From Synaphobranchus kaupii (Eukaryota > Chordata > Actinopteri > Anguilliformes > Synaphobranchidae), in the NCBI GenBank assembly GCA_029718625.1, contig CM056389.1, positions 8,391,804-8,455,803 on the forward strand: a DNA stretch of 64,000 nucleotides, given 5' to 3'. Under the pieces are notes generated by a model. The model was not told where the DNA came from and ran no database searches. It saw only the letters and a program-made list of their open reading frames with translations. Positions 22,440 to 35,905 of the stretch are shown piece after piece (positions within the stretch are counted from its first letter, which is position 1; each line of letters begins with the position of its first letter). A program made the position numbers and the translations under genes.

Positions 22440-23074
22440 GATTGCTTCAACCGGACATCATTTGCGCCGACCGTGAATAATAATGCTAGAAAATTTACGG
22501 TTAGTTTTTTCCAGCATTTTTAAATTTGCTTCTATGTCGGGTCGCTCTAGCACCAGGAATGCACTGAACTACGGTCTTTGGACTCGCAATTTCTACGTTT
22601 CGTAGAATAGAATCACCGATTATCAAAGCTTTTTCAGCCGGTTTTACCGAAGGTGGCATTGCTCAGGGGAGAGAACCTATTCGAAACCCGAATTGGTGGT
22701 TGGTGGAGTACCGGTGGTTTATGACTACGTTCGCGAACTGTAATCCACCTGCTGTTACCTTGCTGCAGAGGCATTTTCGAATTTCTAACATTAGTTGGGG
22801 ACGGGCTAGCTGGAGCACCCGAAACCGAGAAGGATTCTATGAACTTTTCGGTTTCTCTAATTTCATGTAGGGTACGGATGCGAGATTCCAATTCGGCTAT
22901 CTTCGCAGTCAACCTAGCATTTAATTTACACTTATCACAAGTAAAGTTCCCACTAGTGGCGGAGAAGGAGGAATAGGTAAACATGTCACATACCGGGCAA
23001 GAGATAGCCCAATATGGCGAGGAAGGAGAAACCGAGCGAGGAATGGGAGAGACTGAGGGATCAAACGAAGCCAT
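22440..23074 (-). pseudogene. L2 LINE ORF1 with Cys motif, coiled coil and SGNH-like motif
   Basis: The ORF begins MASFDPSVSPIPRSVSPSSP, has a CPVCDMF..CDKCKL zinc-binding pair, then a short coiled-coil-like stretch (LTAKIAELESRIRTLHEI). After a shift at about 22635 it continues ALIIGDSILRNVEI, the GDS block of SGNH/GDSL esterases known from ORF1 of some L2/CR1 LINEs. Further frames towards 22200 hold RRGDETYSRL-like residues of the same domain. Confidence 0.8.
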
Positions 23075-23190
23075 AGCTTACCCTTGTATTAGAAGATATA
23101 CAAAAATTCGTCGGAAGCAGGATCAACACTATAATTTTTGTTTTGTTAACAAATAACACTTATGCCCCGTTTATGCGGGCTCTAAGTGAT

Positions 23191-23690
23191 NNNNNNNNNN
23201 NNNNNNNNNNNNNNNNNNNNNNNNNNNNNNNNNNNNNNNNNNNNNNNNNNNNNNNNNNNNNNNNNNNNNNNNNNNNNNNNNNNNNNNNNNNNNNNNNNNN
23301 NNNNNNNNNNNNNNNNNNNNNNNNNNNNNNNNNNNNNNNNNNNNNNNNNNNNNNNNNNNNNNNNNNNNNNNNNNNNNNNNNNNNNNNNNNNNNNNNNNNN
23401 NNNNNNNNNNNNNNNNNNNNNNNNNNNNNNNNNNNNNNNNNNNNNNNNNNNNNNNNNNNNNNNNNNNNNNNNNNNNNNNNNNNNNNNNNNNNNNNNNNNN
23501 NNNNNNNNNNNNNNNNNNNNNNNNNNNNNNNNNNNNNNNNNNNNNNNNNNNNNNNNNNNNNNNNNNNNNNNNNNNNNNNNNNNNNNNNNNNNNNNNNNNN
23601 NNNNNNNNNNNNNNNNNNNNNNNNNNNNNNNNNNNNNNNNNNNNNNNNNNNNNNNNNNNNNNNNNNNNNNNNNNNNNNNNNNNNNNNNNN
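23191..23690. other. Assembly gap (500 N)
   Basis: Exactly 500 undetermined bases separate the L2 LINE from the second copy of the duplicated block. A round number usually means an arbitrary or estimated gap length. Open frames across it are meaningless. Confidence 1.
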
Positions 23691-25168
23691 AACTGGGAGG
23701 AGGCTGTCCCAGCAACAGTTAACAAGCTGGAAAAATGGAAGTGGATTCTCTCCCAAGTGTCATACAGGGGCCGGACACTGATAATCAATAATTTAGTGGC
23801 GTCAGCCTTGTGGCACAAAGTGGCCATTCTTAACCCGCCTGCAGGCCTTCTGCGGGACATACAGAGGAAGCTCGTGGACTTCTTCTGGACAGGGCACCAC
23901 TGGCTTAAAGCGGCAGTACTCTATCTGCCTGTACAGGAGGGAGGACAGGGGCTGGTGGATCTTGAAAGCAGGGTGGTGATGTTCAGACTCCAGGCTGCTC
24001 AGAGATTGCTGTACCATACGGACATCAGCTGGGGGGACCCGGCAGGAGCATTGTTGCGGAGAGCTGGTGGTTTAGGGCTGGACTGCCATTTTTTCCTGAT
24101 GAGCCAGGAAGACCTTAACATCTCGAGGATGCCGCCTTTTTATGGGGCAGTACTGAAGGCCTGGCGTCTGCTCCGACCTCTTCGTGAGGGGGGTATAGAG
24201 CCAGGGGCATGGGTGTGGGAGGAGCCCATTTTTCACAACCCACAAATAAGGTTGGAGTGCAACCGCTCTGACCTTATGCAGAGCCGCTTTGTGAGGGCGG
24301 GAATTGTAAAACTGGGCCACCTGAGACAGCCAGAAGATGCAGGGTGGAAGACACCTCAACACCTATCTCGGGAGACTGGTATCACCTCATTAAGGCTCCT
24401 GGAGAGACTGACAAGTGAGGTGCTGGGTTCATTGCCAGGACCAGTACTGGACTTCTTCAATGAGCCACGAGGGGAGGAGCCGGCCGTGTTGCCCTCCTTG
24501 AAATTGACAGCTGATATGGAGGGCTGGGAGGAGGAGGAAGGGAAGCTGCTTTCTTTTGCCACTCCAAGCCTGGGAAGCTTTGAGGAGGTGGAGGGGAAGG
24601 CCCTTTATACTGCGATAGTAAAGGTTAGGAACATCAGAGCTCTACAGGATGTTAGAGAGCATCAGTGGCAGAGGTACCTGACAGGGCAGAGTATGGCAGG
24701 GTTTAGGTGGAGGGTGCTGTACAAGCTCCCCCTCCCCAAGAGGTCAGGGGACCTGCAGTGGAGGGTAATACATGGGGCCCTGGCAACCAATACCTTTCTG
24801 TCCAAATTTGAAAAAAATGTGGGGGAGGGCTGTCCTTTTTGTAATCTGCCTGAAACTGTGGTGCATGTATTTGCTGAATGTAGTCGTGTGTCTGCGGTCC
24901 TGGCTACGTTGAACGTGCTCTGTGGGAGGATAGGAGTGTTTTTTTTCGGTGGGGCTGTATGTACTGGGGCCAAAATATTTAAAAGGGATAAAGGAAAAAA
25001 GCGTATTGCTTAACTTTTTATTTGGGCAGGCTAAGCTGGCTATATGGCTCACGAGGGTAAGCGCCTTAGGGCTGAGTATGAGTACTATGGTTTTATGAAT
25101 GACCTTGAGATGTTTCAGAGCATCTGGGGTGTGGAAGGGGCTGTTTGCACGCTCAGGGACGGGGATCT
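23691..25168 (+). pseudogene. Tx1-like LINE ORF2 C-terminal region, copy 2
   Basis: From the gap edge the frame NWEEAVPATVNKLEKWKW is open to a stop at 25011-25013, giving at least 440 residues without the frameshift seen in copy 1. It covers the C-terminal region with the CPFCNLPETVVHVFAECSR cluster. A frameshift near 24945 (an extra T in FFFGG) alters the end. Sequence to about 25168 (LAIWLTR, then MSTMVL-like in shifted frames) is LINE 3' sequence lost from copy 1. The N-terminal part of the element is not present on this side of the gap. Confidence 0.88.
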
Positions 25169-26182
25169 ATAATCTGTACTCTCTCTGCTTGGAGGTGTGT
25201 GTTGTAATCTGTACTCTCTCTCTCTGCTTGGAGGCGTGTGTTGTAATCTGTACTCTCTCTCTCTGCTTGGAGGCGTGTGTTGTAATCTGTACTCTCTCTC
25301 TGCTTGGAGGTGTGTGTTGTAATCTGTACTCTCTCTCTCTGCTTGGAGGTGTGTGTTGTAATCTGTACTCTCTCTGCTTGGAGGCGTGTGTTGTAATCTG
25401 TACTCTCTCTCTCTGCTTGGAGGCGTGTGTTGTAATCTGTACTCTCTCTCTGCTTGGAGGCGTGTGTTGTAATCTGTACTCTCTCTCTGCTTGGAGGCGT
25501 GTGTTGTAATCTGTACTCTCTCTCTCTGCTTGGAGGTGTGTGTTGTAATCTGTACTCTCTCTCTCTGCTTGGAGGTGTGTGTTGTAATCTGTACTCTCTC
25601 TCTGCTTGGAGGTGTGTGTTGTAATCTGTACTCTCTCTCTCTGCTTGGAGGCGTGTGTTGTAATCTGTACTCTCTCTCTGCTTGGAGGCGTGTGTTGTAA
25701 TCTGTACTCTCTCTCTCTGCTTGGAGGCGTGTGTTGTAATCTGCACTCTCTCTCTGCTTGGAGGCGTGTGTTGTAATCTGTACTCTCTCTCTGCTTGGAG
25801 GCGTGTGTTGTAATCTGTACTCTCTCTGCTTGGAGGCGTGTGTTGTAATCTGTACTCTCTCTCTGCTTGGAGGCATGTGTTGTAATCTGTACTCTCTCTC
25901 TGCTTGGAGGCGTGTGTTGTAATCTGTACTCTCTCTCTGCTTGGAGGCGTGTGTTGTAATCTGTACTCTCTCTCTGCTTGGAGGCGTGTGTTGTAATCTG
26001 TACTCTCTCTGCTTGGAGGCGTGTGTTGTAATCTGTACTCTCTCTCTCTCTGCTTGGAGGCATGTGTTGTAATCTGTACTCTCTCTCTGCTTGGAGGCGT
26101 GTGTTGTAATCTTCTCTCTCTGCTTGGAGGCGTGTGTTGTAATCTGTACTCTCTCTGCTTGGAGGCGTGTGTTGTAATCTGT
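25169..26182. repeat. 37-bp minisatellite, copy 2, about 27 units
   Basis: Same unit as 11281-12665, with a different number and order of variants. It starts 20 bp after LINE sequence absent from copy 1. Confidence 0.97.
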
Positions 26183-26265
26183 AGTGCTGAAGTTCTCTTT
26201 GCTGTCTATTCTGGCTCATTTTAAAATCTTCTGCGTTTCACTGGAGCGGCTTGAACCAGAACTGG

Positions 26266-26330
26266 TCCCTAACCCTAACCCTAACCCTAACCCTAACCCT
26301 CACCCTAACACTCACCCTAACACTCACCCC
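26266..26330. repeat. Telomere-like CCCTAA tract, copy 2
   Basis: About six near-perfect CCCTAA units followed by CACTCACCCTAA variants; longer than the tract at 12751-12790. Confidence 0.88.
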
Positions 26331-26422
26331 ATCAAATTCACCTTTAGTGTATAATGTCCTTACTTATTCACCTGCAGTCTCTCCATCCTGCCCTCTGACC
26401 CCACATGACCTCTGACCCCCAG

Positions 26423-26646
26423 GGCTCAGATCAAGACCACAGTGAAGAGGAAGCTGTATGAGGACAGCAGGATGCCCCTCTCCTCGGACTCCGCCAAAAA
26501 GGTCGCCAAGAAGACCGCCGTCACCGTGGCGCCTGCCCCGCCCCCGCCCGCAGTCATCACCGTGCCAACCTCGCAGGTCGTCGTGACGACGGGCCTGCAG
26601 AGCCCCTCCCCCGCTCCTCCCGCCATCAAGAAACAGAAGACAGCAG
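26423..26646 (+). CDS. bap18: BAP18 exon B, copy 2
   Basis: Same 224-nt exon as 12882-13105, with the same acceptor and donor and no coding difference seen. It can be spliced from exon A in frame just as copy 1 can. Splicing from exon C copy 1 into it would shift the frame, because exon C ends one base into a codon and this exon supplies one base only. Confidence 0.9.
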
Positions 26647-26984
26647 GTGGGGCTCACCTGCCTTAGAACTCTGTACTCACGTTTACTGCTGTTTTACCCT
26701 CAATCAGTTTATAAATTATTCTATTATAATATAAAACAAATATATCTTATAGTTTTATTTAGTATATAGTTTTATTCTTATAGCGCCCTTCCCACTAGGG
26801 TGTCCCAAGGCCCCACACACTTAGCAGTTAGAAATAGAGGAAGCTGTAGTTCAGTTCGTCACACACATATTCTGACAAGCCTAGTGGCCTGTACTTTTCA
26901 TAATTCATATGCTCTTATATTCTTTACAGATTTATTAATCCAGCATCTCTTTCTCTGTTCTCCACGGGTATATGGTTTATCTGA

Positions 26985-27248
<264 letters not shown>

Positions 27249-27250
27249 TG

Positions 27251-27507
27251 ATTTACGACCATGGCTATAAAAAATAGCTACTCACCTGAAAATGCCCATA
27301 TCTACTGTTAGGGCAATACTTAAAAAGTTCAAAGCAACTGGAACTGTTACAAACTTGCCTGGAAGAGGACCCAAGTTTATTTTGCCCCCATGCACAGTGA
27401 GGAGGATGGTAAGAGAGGCAAAAAAATCCCCAAGGATCACTGTTGGAGAATTACAGAGGAAAGTAGCATCTTGGGGTCATCAAGTCTCCAAAACTACCAT
27501 TAGACGA
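27251..27507 (+). pseudogene. Tc1-like transposase N-terminal fragment, copy 2
   Basis: Same as 13722-13975 but with one A fewer in the A run, so the frame MPISTVRAILKKFKATGTVT ... KKSPRITVGELQRKV stays open to KTTIRR, where transposase similarity ends. Confidence 0.9.
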
Positions 27508-27612
27508 CCATTCAACGACCATCTATTTCCAGTTCAGACGGCATTGTGCTGTATCGACCCCTTATTGAATTCACTGCTATCACATGATTGTGCATTTTCA
27601 CAATTGCGTATA

Positions 27613-29617
27613 CAGTGCCCTCCACAATTATTGGCACCCCTGGTAAAGATGAGTAAATAGGGTTATAAAAAATTCACCGTTTGGTGAATTACCTTTTTTT
27701 TAAAATAAATTTGTTTCTGATTTTTCCCCATTTTCTCCCAATTTAGTAGCCAATTGAACCCCTATTCTAATTCAATTCCCCCCATGTAGCAACCGCTAGA
27801 GAATCACCGCTACACAACCCCGTCAGCCGGCGGTAGGACGGGAGGGCGCCACGTCCTCTTCAGGGCGCGACTCCTCCTAGCTCCTGACCGTGATTCCAGC
27901 TCGCCCAGGGCCGTTATGCGCGCAGCGATTCTCTCCGAGCCCCTCCCCCCACCCGGAAGCAGCCGCCAATTGCTGCTCCCACAGGGCGCCGGCCATGCTC
28001 GGATCTGGCAGGACCGGGGCGCGAACCCCGATCCTCAGAGCACAACTGCACCTACTGAAAGTCGGCGCTTTTACCGCTGTACTACCGCGATTACCTTGAT
28101 CTCACACTGAAAAAATGAGAAAAATTCAACTTTTAATTGAAGTAAATTTATTCTGAGAAAAAAAAATCCCTCATCAAGAAATTATTATTTTTTACAAAAC
28201 CACATGTGCCACAATTATTGGCACCCCTGCATTTAATACTTTGTACAACCTCCCTTTGCCAATAAAACAGCACTGAGTCTTCTCCCGTAACATCTAATAA
28301 GGTTGGAGAATACAGAGCATGGAATCTGAGACCATTCCTCTTTACAGAATCTCTCCAGATAATCCAGAGTCCTAGGTCCTCTCTTGTGCACTCTCCTCTT
28401 CAGCTCAGCCCACAGGTTTTCAATGGGGTTTAGGTCAGGGGACTGAGATGGCCATGGCAGAAGCTTGATTTTGTGTTCAGTTAACCATTTTTGTGTTGAT
28501 TTGGACATATGTTTTGGATCATTGTCCTGCTGGAAGATCCAACCACGACCAAGTTTTAGTTTCCTGGCAGAGGCAGCCAGATTCAGATTAAAAATTTCCT
28601 AGTATTTCATGATGCCATGTACCCTAACAAGGTTCCCAGGGCCTTTGGAGGAAAAACAGCCCCACAACATCACGGAACCTTCACCATACTTAACAGTGGG
28701 GATCAGGTTATTTTTGGTATAGCCATCCTTCTTTTTACGCCAAACCCACCTTGAGTGTTGGTTGCCAAAAAGCTCAATTTTCATCTGACCATAGAATACG
28801 GTTCCAATCAAAGCTCCAGTAGCATTTAGCAAACTCCAGGCGTTTACATTTGTGGTGAAATGACAGGAAATACTTTTTTCTGGCATGTCTTACAAATAAT
28901 TTGTTAGCATGGAGGTGACGTCTAATGGTCGTTTTGGAGACTTGATGACCCCAAGATGCCACTTTCCTCTGTAATTCTCCAACAGTGATCCTTGGGGATT
29001 TTTTTGCCTCTCTTACCATCCTCCTCACTGTGCGTGGGGGCAAAATAAACTTGGGTCCTCTTCCAGGCAAGTTTGTAACAGTTCCAGTTGCTTTGAACTT
29101 TTTAAGTATTGCCCTAACGGTAGATATGGGCATTTTCAGGTGAGTAGCTATTTTTTATAGCCATTCCCTGACTTATGAAGCTCAACACACTTTTCCCTCA
29201 TTTGATTTGTGTGTTCTCTTATCTTTCCCATGTTGATGTATGAATAAGGGAATATGGCCTCTGTGTCACCTCATATTTATACCCCAGTGAAACAGGAAGT
29301 CTTGGATTACTGCTTGAAAGTTCCTAAACACTCTGATCAACTTTAAAAATTTAAATATAAATGGAAAAAATGCTTCAGTTACATTTTGTTCATAAGAATT
29401 TCTAAGGGTGCCAATAATTGTGGCACACGTGGTTTTGTTAAAAATAATTATTTCTTGATGGGATTTTTTTTTTTCTCAGAATACATTTACTTCAATTAAA
29501 GGTTGGATTTTTCTCATTTTTTCAATGTGAGATTAAGCTAATTCACCAAACGGTTAATTTTTTTTAACCATTTTTACTCTTCTTTACCAGGGGTGCCAAT
29601 AATTGTGGAGGGCACTG
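27613..29617 (-). mobile_element. Tc1-like transposon with nested SINE, copy 2
   Basis: Same element, ends and TA flanks as 14081-16087, 2005 bp. The broken transposase spans about 28233-29172 with the same lesions, and the SINE lies at about 27700-28105. Differences from copy 1 are scattered single bases and homopolymer lengths. Confidence 0.95.
28233..29172 (-). pseudogene. Tc1-like transposase, broken, copy 2
   Basis: Segments 29133-28774, 28886-28599 and 28508-28233 correspond one to one with copy 1. The only amino-acid change noticed is VKYGEGS for VKYGGGS. Confidence 0.92.
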
Positions 29618-30052
29618 TATATGTGCTTATTCACATAGGACATTCTTGCCGTTACTAGCCTACTGGCGTCCCGCAAGCTTGCTATATTTGTATAGCTAAC
29701 TAGCTATGGGTAGCTATCTAAATCACTGCTAGGTCATAGCTAGCTAGGTAGTTGGCTCTACCTACTGAGATATTTCCCAATATAGGTGACATTCTAGCAA
29801 TTGTATAATTATACATACATCTTTATTTAATCCCACATTCATTCAGTATTAACCATATTTAACATGTCTTAATCACTAGCAGGGGTGGAAACTGGTGAGG
29901 GCCCGAAAAGGTGACATTCTTTTACCTGAAAATGCAGAAAATCAGTGTGCGGCGCCCTTCCCATGATGCAGGTCACATTTTTCTGTACGAGTCATGCACC
30001 ATCGGCGTCATATCTGAGAGAGCCCTTTCTTTCCCCCCCAATGTCGACACAA

Positions 30053-33000
30053 ATGCGTAAAAGCCCCTGTATTATAGCCCATGTACAAGGCTGTGTACAG
30101 TAATCAGTGGGAGGGGCAATGCGTAAAAGCCCCTGTATTATAGCCCATGTATGAGGCTGTGTACAGTAATCAGTGGGAGGGGTAATGCATTAAAGCCCCT
30201 GTATTATAGCCCATGTACGAGGCTGTGTACAGTAATCAGTGGGAGGGGTAATGCATTAAAGCCCCTGTATTATAGCCCATGTACGAGGCTGTGTACAGTA
30301 ATCAGTGGGAGGGGTAATGCGTAAAAGCCCCTGTATTATAGCCCATGTACGAGGCTGTGTACAGTAATCAGTGGGAGGGGTAATGCATAAAAGCCCCTGT
30401 ATTATAGCCCATGTATGAGGCTGTATAGGGTAATCAGTGGGCGGGGCAGTGCGTAAAAGCCCCTGTATTATAGCCCATGTACGAGGTTGTGCACAGTAAT
30501 CAGTGGGTGGGGTAATGCGTAAAAGCCCCTGTATTATAGCCCATGTACGAGGCTGTGTACAGTAATCAGTGGGCGGGGCAGTGCGTAAAAGCCCCTGTAT
30601 TATAGCCCATGTACGAGGTTGTGTACAGTAATCAGTGGGTGGGGTAATGCGTAAAAGCCCCTGTATTATAGCCCATGTATGAGGCTGTATAGGGTAATCA
30701 GTGGGCGGGGCAGTGCGTAAAAGCCCCTGTATTATAGCCCATGTACGAGGTTGTGTACAGTAATCAGTGGGTGGGGTAATGCGTAAAAGCCCCTGTATTA
30801 TAGCCCATGTATGAGGCTGTATAGGGTAATCAGTGGGCGGGGCAGTGCGTAAAAGCCCCTGTATTATAGCCCATGTACGAGGCTATGTACAGTAATCAGT
30901 GGGTGGGGTAATGCGTAAAAGCCCCTGTATTATAGCCCATGTATGAGGCTGTGTACAGTAATCAGTGGGCGGGGCAGTGCGTAAAAGCCCCTGTATTATA
31001 GCCCATGTACGAGGCTGTGTACAGTAATCAGTGGGTGGGGTAATGCGTAAAAGCCCCTGTATTATAGCCCATGTACGAGGCTGTGTACAGTAATCAGTGG
31101 GCGGGGCAGTGCGTAAAAGCCCCTGTATTATAGCCCATGTACGAGGCTGTGTACAGTAATCAGTGGGCGGGGCAGTGCGTAAAAGCCCCTGTATTATAGC
31201 CCATGTACGAGGCTGTGTACAGTAATCAGTGGGTGGGGTAATGCGTAAAAGCCCTTGTATTATAGCCCATGTACGAGGCTGTGTACAGTAATCAGTGGGC
31301 GGGGTAATGCATAAAAGCCCCTGTATTATAGCCCATGTACGAGGCTGTGTGCGGTAATCAGTGGCCGGGGCAATGCATTAAAGCCCCTGTATTATAGCCC
31401 ATGTACGAGGCTGTGTACGGTAATCAGTGGGCGGGGCAGTGCGTAAAAGCCCCTGTATTATAGCCCATGTACGAGGCTGTGTACAGTAATCAGTGGGCGG
31501 GGCAGTGCGTAAAAGCCCCTGTATTATAGCCCATGTACGAGGCTGTGTACAGTAATCAGTGGGCGGGGTAATGCGTAAAAGCCCCTGTATTATAGCCCAT
31601 GTACGAGGCTGTGTACAGTAATCAGTGGGAGGGGCAATGCGTAAAAGCCCCTGTATTATAGCCCATGTACGAGGCTGTGTACAGTAATCAGTGGGAGGGG
31701 CAGTGCGTAAAAGCCCCTGTATTATAGCCCATGTACGAGGCTGTGTACAGTAATCAGTGGGTGGGGTAATGCGTAAAAGCCCCTGTATTATAGCCCATGT
31801 ACGAGGCTGTGTACAGTAATCAGTGGGAGGGGCAATGCATAAAAGCGTCTGTATTATAGCCCATGTACGAGGCTGTGTACAGTAATCAGTGGGCGGGGTA
31901 ATGCGTAAAAGCCCCTGTATTATAGCCCATGTACGAGGCTGTGTACAGTAATCAGTGGGAGGGTTAATGCGTAAAAGCGCCTGTATTATAGCCCATGTAC
32001 GAGGCTGTGTACAGTAATCAGTGGGCGGGGCAGGTGCGTAAAAAAGCCCCTGTATTATAGCCCATGTACGAGGCTGTGTACAGTAATCAGTGGGCGGGGG
32101 TAATGCATTAAAGCCCCTGTATTATAGCCCATGTACGAGGCTGTGTACAGTAATCAGTGGGGCGGGGTAATGCATTAAAGCCCCTGTATTATAGCCCATG
32201 TACGAGGTTGTGATACAGTTAATCAGTGGGAGGGGCAATGCATAAAAGCGCCTGTATTATAGCTCATGTACAAGGCTGTGTACAGTAATCAGTGGGCGGG
32301 GCAGTGCGTAAAAGCCCCCTGTATTATAGCCCATGTACGAGGCTGTGCACAGTAATCAGTGGGCGGGGCAGTGCGTAAAAGCCCCTGTATTATAGCCCAT
32401 GTACGAGGCTGTGTACAGTAATCAGTGGGCGGGGCAATGCGTAAAAGCCCCTGTATTATAGCCCATGTACGAGGCTGTGTACAGTAATCAGTGGGCGGGG
32501 CAATGCGTAAAAGCCCCTGTATTATAGCCCATGTACGAGGCTGTGTACAGTAATCAGTGGGTGGGGCAATGCGTAAAAGCCCCTGTATTATAGCCCATGT
32601 ACGAGGCTGTGTACGGTAATCAGTGGGAGGGGCAATGCGTAAAAGCCCCTGTATTATAGCCCATGTACGAGGCTGTGTACGGTAATCAGTGGGTGGGGTA
32701 ATGCGTAAAAGCCCCTGTATTATAGCCCATGTACGAGGCTGTGTACAGTAATCAGTGGGCGGGGCAATGCATAAAAGCCCCTGTATTATAGCCCATGTAC
32801 GAGGCTGTGTACAGTAATCAGTGGGCGGGGCAGTGCGTAAAAGCCCCTGTATTATAGCCCATGTACGAGGCTGTGTACAGTAATCAGTGGGCGGGGCAGT
32901 GCGTAAAAGCCCCTGTATTATAGCTCATGTACGAGGCTGTGTACAGTAATCAGTGGGAGGGGTAATGCGTAAAAGCGCCTGTATTATAGCCCATGTATGA

Positions 33001-35028
33001 GGCTGTGTACAGTAATCAGTGGGAGGGGTAATGCGTAAAAGCCCCTGTATTATAGCTCATGTACGAGGCTGTGTACAGTAATCAGTGGGCGGGGCAGTGC
33101 GTAAAAGCCCCTGTATTATAGCCCATGTACGAGGCTGTGTACAGTAATCAGTGGGCGGGGCAGTGCGTAAAAGCCCCTGTATTATAGCTCATGTACGAGG
33201 CTGTGTACAGTAATCAGTGGGCGGGGGCAGTGCGTAAAAGCCCCTGTATTATAGCCCATGTACGAGGCTGTGTACAGTAATCAGTGGGCGGGGCAGTGCG
33301 TAAAAGCCCCTGTATTATAGCCCATGTACGAGGCTGTGTACAGTAATCAGTGGGAGGGGTAATGCGTAAAAGCCCCTGTATTATAGCCCATGTACGAGGC
33401 TGTGTACAGTAATCAGTGGGAGGGGTAATGCGTAAAAGCCCCTGTATTATAGCCCATGTACGAGGCTGTGTACAGTAATCAGTGGGAGGGGCAATGCGTA
33501 AAAGCCCCTGTATTATAGCCCATGTACGAGGCTGTGTACAGTAATCAGTGGGCGGGGTAATGCGTAAAAGCCCCTGTATTATAGCCCATGTACGAGGCTG
33601 TGTACAGTAATCAGTGGGTGGGGCAATGCGTAAAAGCCCCTGTATTATAGCTCATGTACGAGGCTGTGTACAGTAATCAGTGGGTGGGGTAATGCGTAAA
33701 AGCCCCTGTATTATAGCTCATGTACGAGGATGTGTACAGTAATCAGTGGGAGGGGTAATGCGTAAAAGCGCCTGTATTATAGCCCATGTACGAGGCTGTG
33801 TACAGTAATCAGTGGGCGGGGTAATGCGTAAAAGCGCCTGTATTATAGCCCATGTACGAGGCTGTGTACAGTAATCAGTGGGCGGGGTAATGCGTAAAAG
33901 CGCCTGTATTATAGCCCATGTACGAGGCTGTGTACAGTAATCAGTGGGCGGGGTAATGCGTAAAAGCGCCTGTATTATAGCCCATGTACGAGGCTGTGTA
34001 CAGTAATCAGTGGGCGGGGCAGTGCGTAAAAGCCCCTGTATTATAGCCCATGTACGAGGCTGTGTACAGTAATCAGTGGGTGGGGTAATGCGTAAAAGCC
34101 CCTGTATTATAGCCCATGTACGAGGCTGTGTACAGTAATCAGTGGGCGGGGTAATGCGTAAAAGCCCCTGTATTATAGCCCATGTACGAGGCTGTGTACA
34201 GTAATCAGTGGGCGGGGTAATGCGTAAAAGCCCCTGTATTATAGCCCATGTACGAGGCTGTGTACAGTAATCAGTGGGAGGGGTAATGCGTAAAAGCCCC
34301 TGTATTATAGCCCATGTACGAGGCTGTGTACAGTAATCTGTGGGAGGGGTAATGCGTAAAAGCCCCTGTATTATAGCCCATGTACGAGGCTGTGTACAGT
34401 AATCAGTGGGTGGGGCAGTGCGTAAAAGCCCCTGTATTATAGCCCATGTACGAGGCTGTGTACAGTAATCAGTGGGAGGGGCAGTGCGTAAAAGCCCCTG
34501 TATTATAGCCCATGTACGAGGCTGTGTACAGTAATCAGTGGGAGGGGTAATGCGTAAAAGCCCCTGTATTATAGCCCATGTACGAGGCTGTGTACAGTAA
34601 TCAGTGGGCGGGGTAGTGCGTAAAAGCCCCTGTATTATAGCCCATGTACGAGGCTGTGTACAGTAATCAGTGGGCGGGGTAGTGCGTAAAAGCCCCTGTA
34701 TTATAGCCCATGTACGAGGTTGTGTACAGTAATCAGTGGGCGGGGCAGTGCGTAAAAGCCCCTGTATTATAGCTCATGTACAAGGCTGTGTACAGTAATC
34801 AGTGGGCGGGGCAGTGCGTAAAAGCCCCTGTATTATAGCTCATGTACAAGGCTGTGTACAGTAATCAGTGGGAGGGGCAGTGCGTAAAAGCCCCTGTATT
34901 ATAGCCCATGTACGAGGCTGTGTACAGTAATCAGTGGGCGGGGTAATGCGTAAAAGCCCCTGTATTATAGCCCATGTACGAGGCTGTGTACAGTAATCAG
35001 TGGGAGGGGTAATGCGTAAAAGCGCCTG
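30053..35028. repeat. 66-bp minisatellite, copy 2, about 75 units
   Basis: Same unit as 16522-17968 but more than three times longer. Higher-order patterns are visible, for example alternation of GGGCGGGGCAGTGC and GGGTGGGGTAATGC units at 30430-31250 and runs of AAAGCGCCTG units at 33770-33980. Several units at 32030-32220 carry single inserted bases. Confidence 0.97.
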
Positions 35029-35089
35029 AATTAGTAGTAAATACATGCGTACGCAAGGTTAGGCACGGCGTACCAAAGTCAGTTTCAAG

Positions 35090-35905
35090 CATTATACTAG
35101 CCTACTAATACTTCTGTTGATTCACATGTACAGATAATAGCATTATACTAGCCTACTAACACTTCTGTTGATTCACATGTACAGATAATAGCATTATACT
35201 AGCCTACTAACACTTCTGTTGATTCACATGTACAGATAATAGCATTATACTAGCCTACTAACACTTCTGTTGATTCACATGTACAGATAATAGCATTATA
35301 CTAGCCTACTAACACTTCTGTTGATTCACATGTACAGATAATAGCATTATACTAGCCTACTAACACTTCTGTTGATTCACATGTACAGATAATAGCATTA
35401 TACTAGCCTACTAACACTTCTGTTGATTCACATGTACAGATTATAGCATTATACTAGCCTACTAACACTTCTGTTGATTCACATGTACAGATAATAGCAT
35501 TATACTAGCCTACTAACACTTCTGTTGATTCACATGTACAGATAATAGCATTATACTAGCCTACTAACACTTCTGTTGATTCACATGTACAGATAATAGC
35601 ATTATACTAGCCTACTAACACTTCTGTTGATTCACATGTACAGATAATAGCATTATACTAGCCTGCTAACACTTCTGTTGATTCACATGTACAGATAATA
35701 GCATTATACTAGCCTACTAACACTTCTGTTGATTCACATGTGCAGATAATAGCATTATACTAGCCTGCTAACACTTCTGTTGATTCACATGTACAGATAA
35801 TAGCATTATACTAGCCTGCTAACACTTCTGTTGATTCACATGTACAGATAATAGCATTATACTAGCCTGCTAACACTTCTGTTGATTCACATGTACAGAT
35901 AATAG
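35090..35905. repeat. 51-bp minisatellite, copy 2, about 16 units
   Basis: Same unit as 18278-18490. The last units share a GCCTGCTAAC variant. No LINE insertion is present here. Confidence 0.97.

Larger units (their letters stand above)
18491..23190 (-). mobile_element. L2-clade LINE, nearly complete but degraded
   Basis: On the minus strand the element has ORF1 with an SGNH esterase-like region, an APE-type endonuclease, a reverse transcriptase and a 3' UTR ending in an (ATTGA)n-type tail at 18491-18512, typical of L2-type elements in fish. The 5' end is at or beyond the gap at 23191. It is inserted inside a 51-bp minisatellite unit; the corresponding site in copy 2 is empty. Confidence 0.92.

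Noticed and set aside
23143..23860. Frames of unknown residues across 23191-23690
   Set aside because: They are made of undetermined bases in an assembly gap.
30053..35905. Regular repeat arrays considered as CRISPR-like
   Set aside because: Units are contiguous tandem repeats without unique spacers, in a vertebrate genome.
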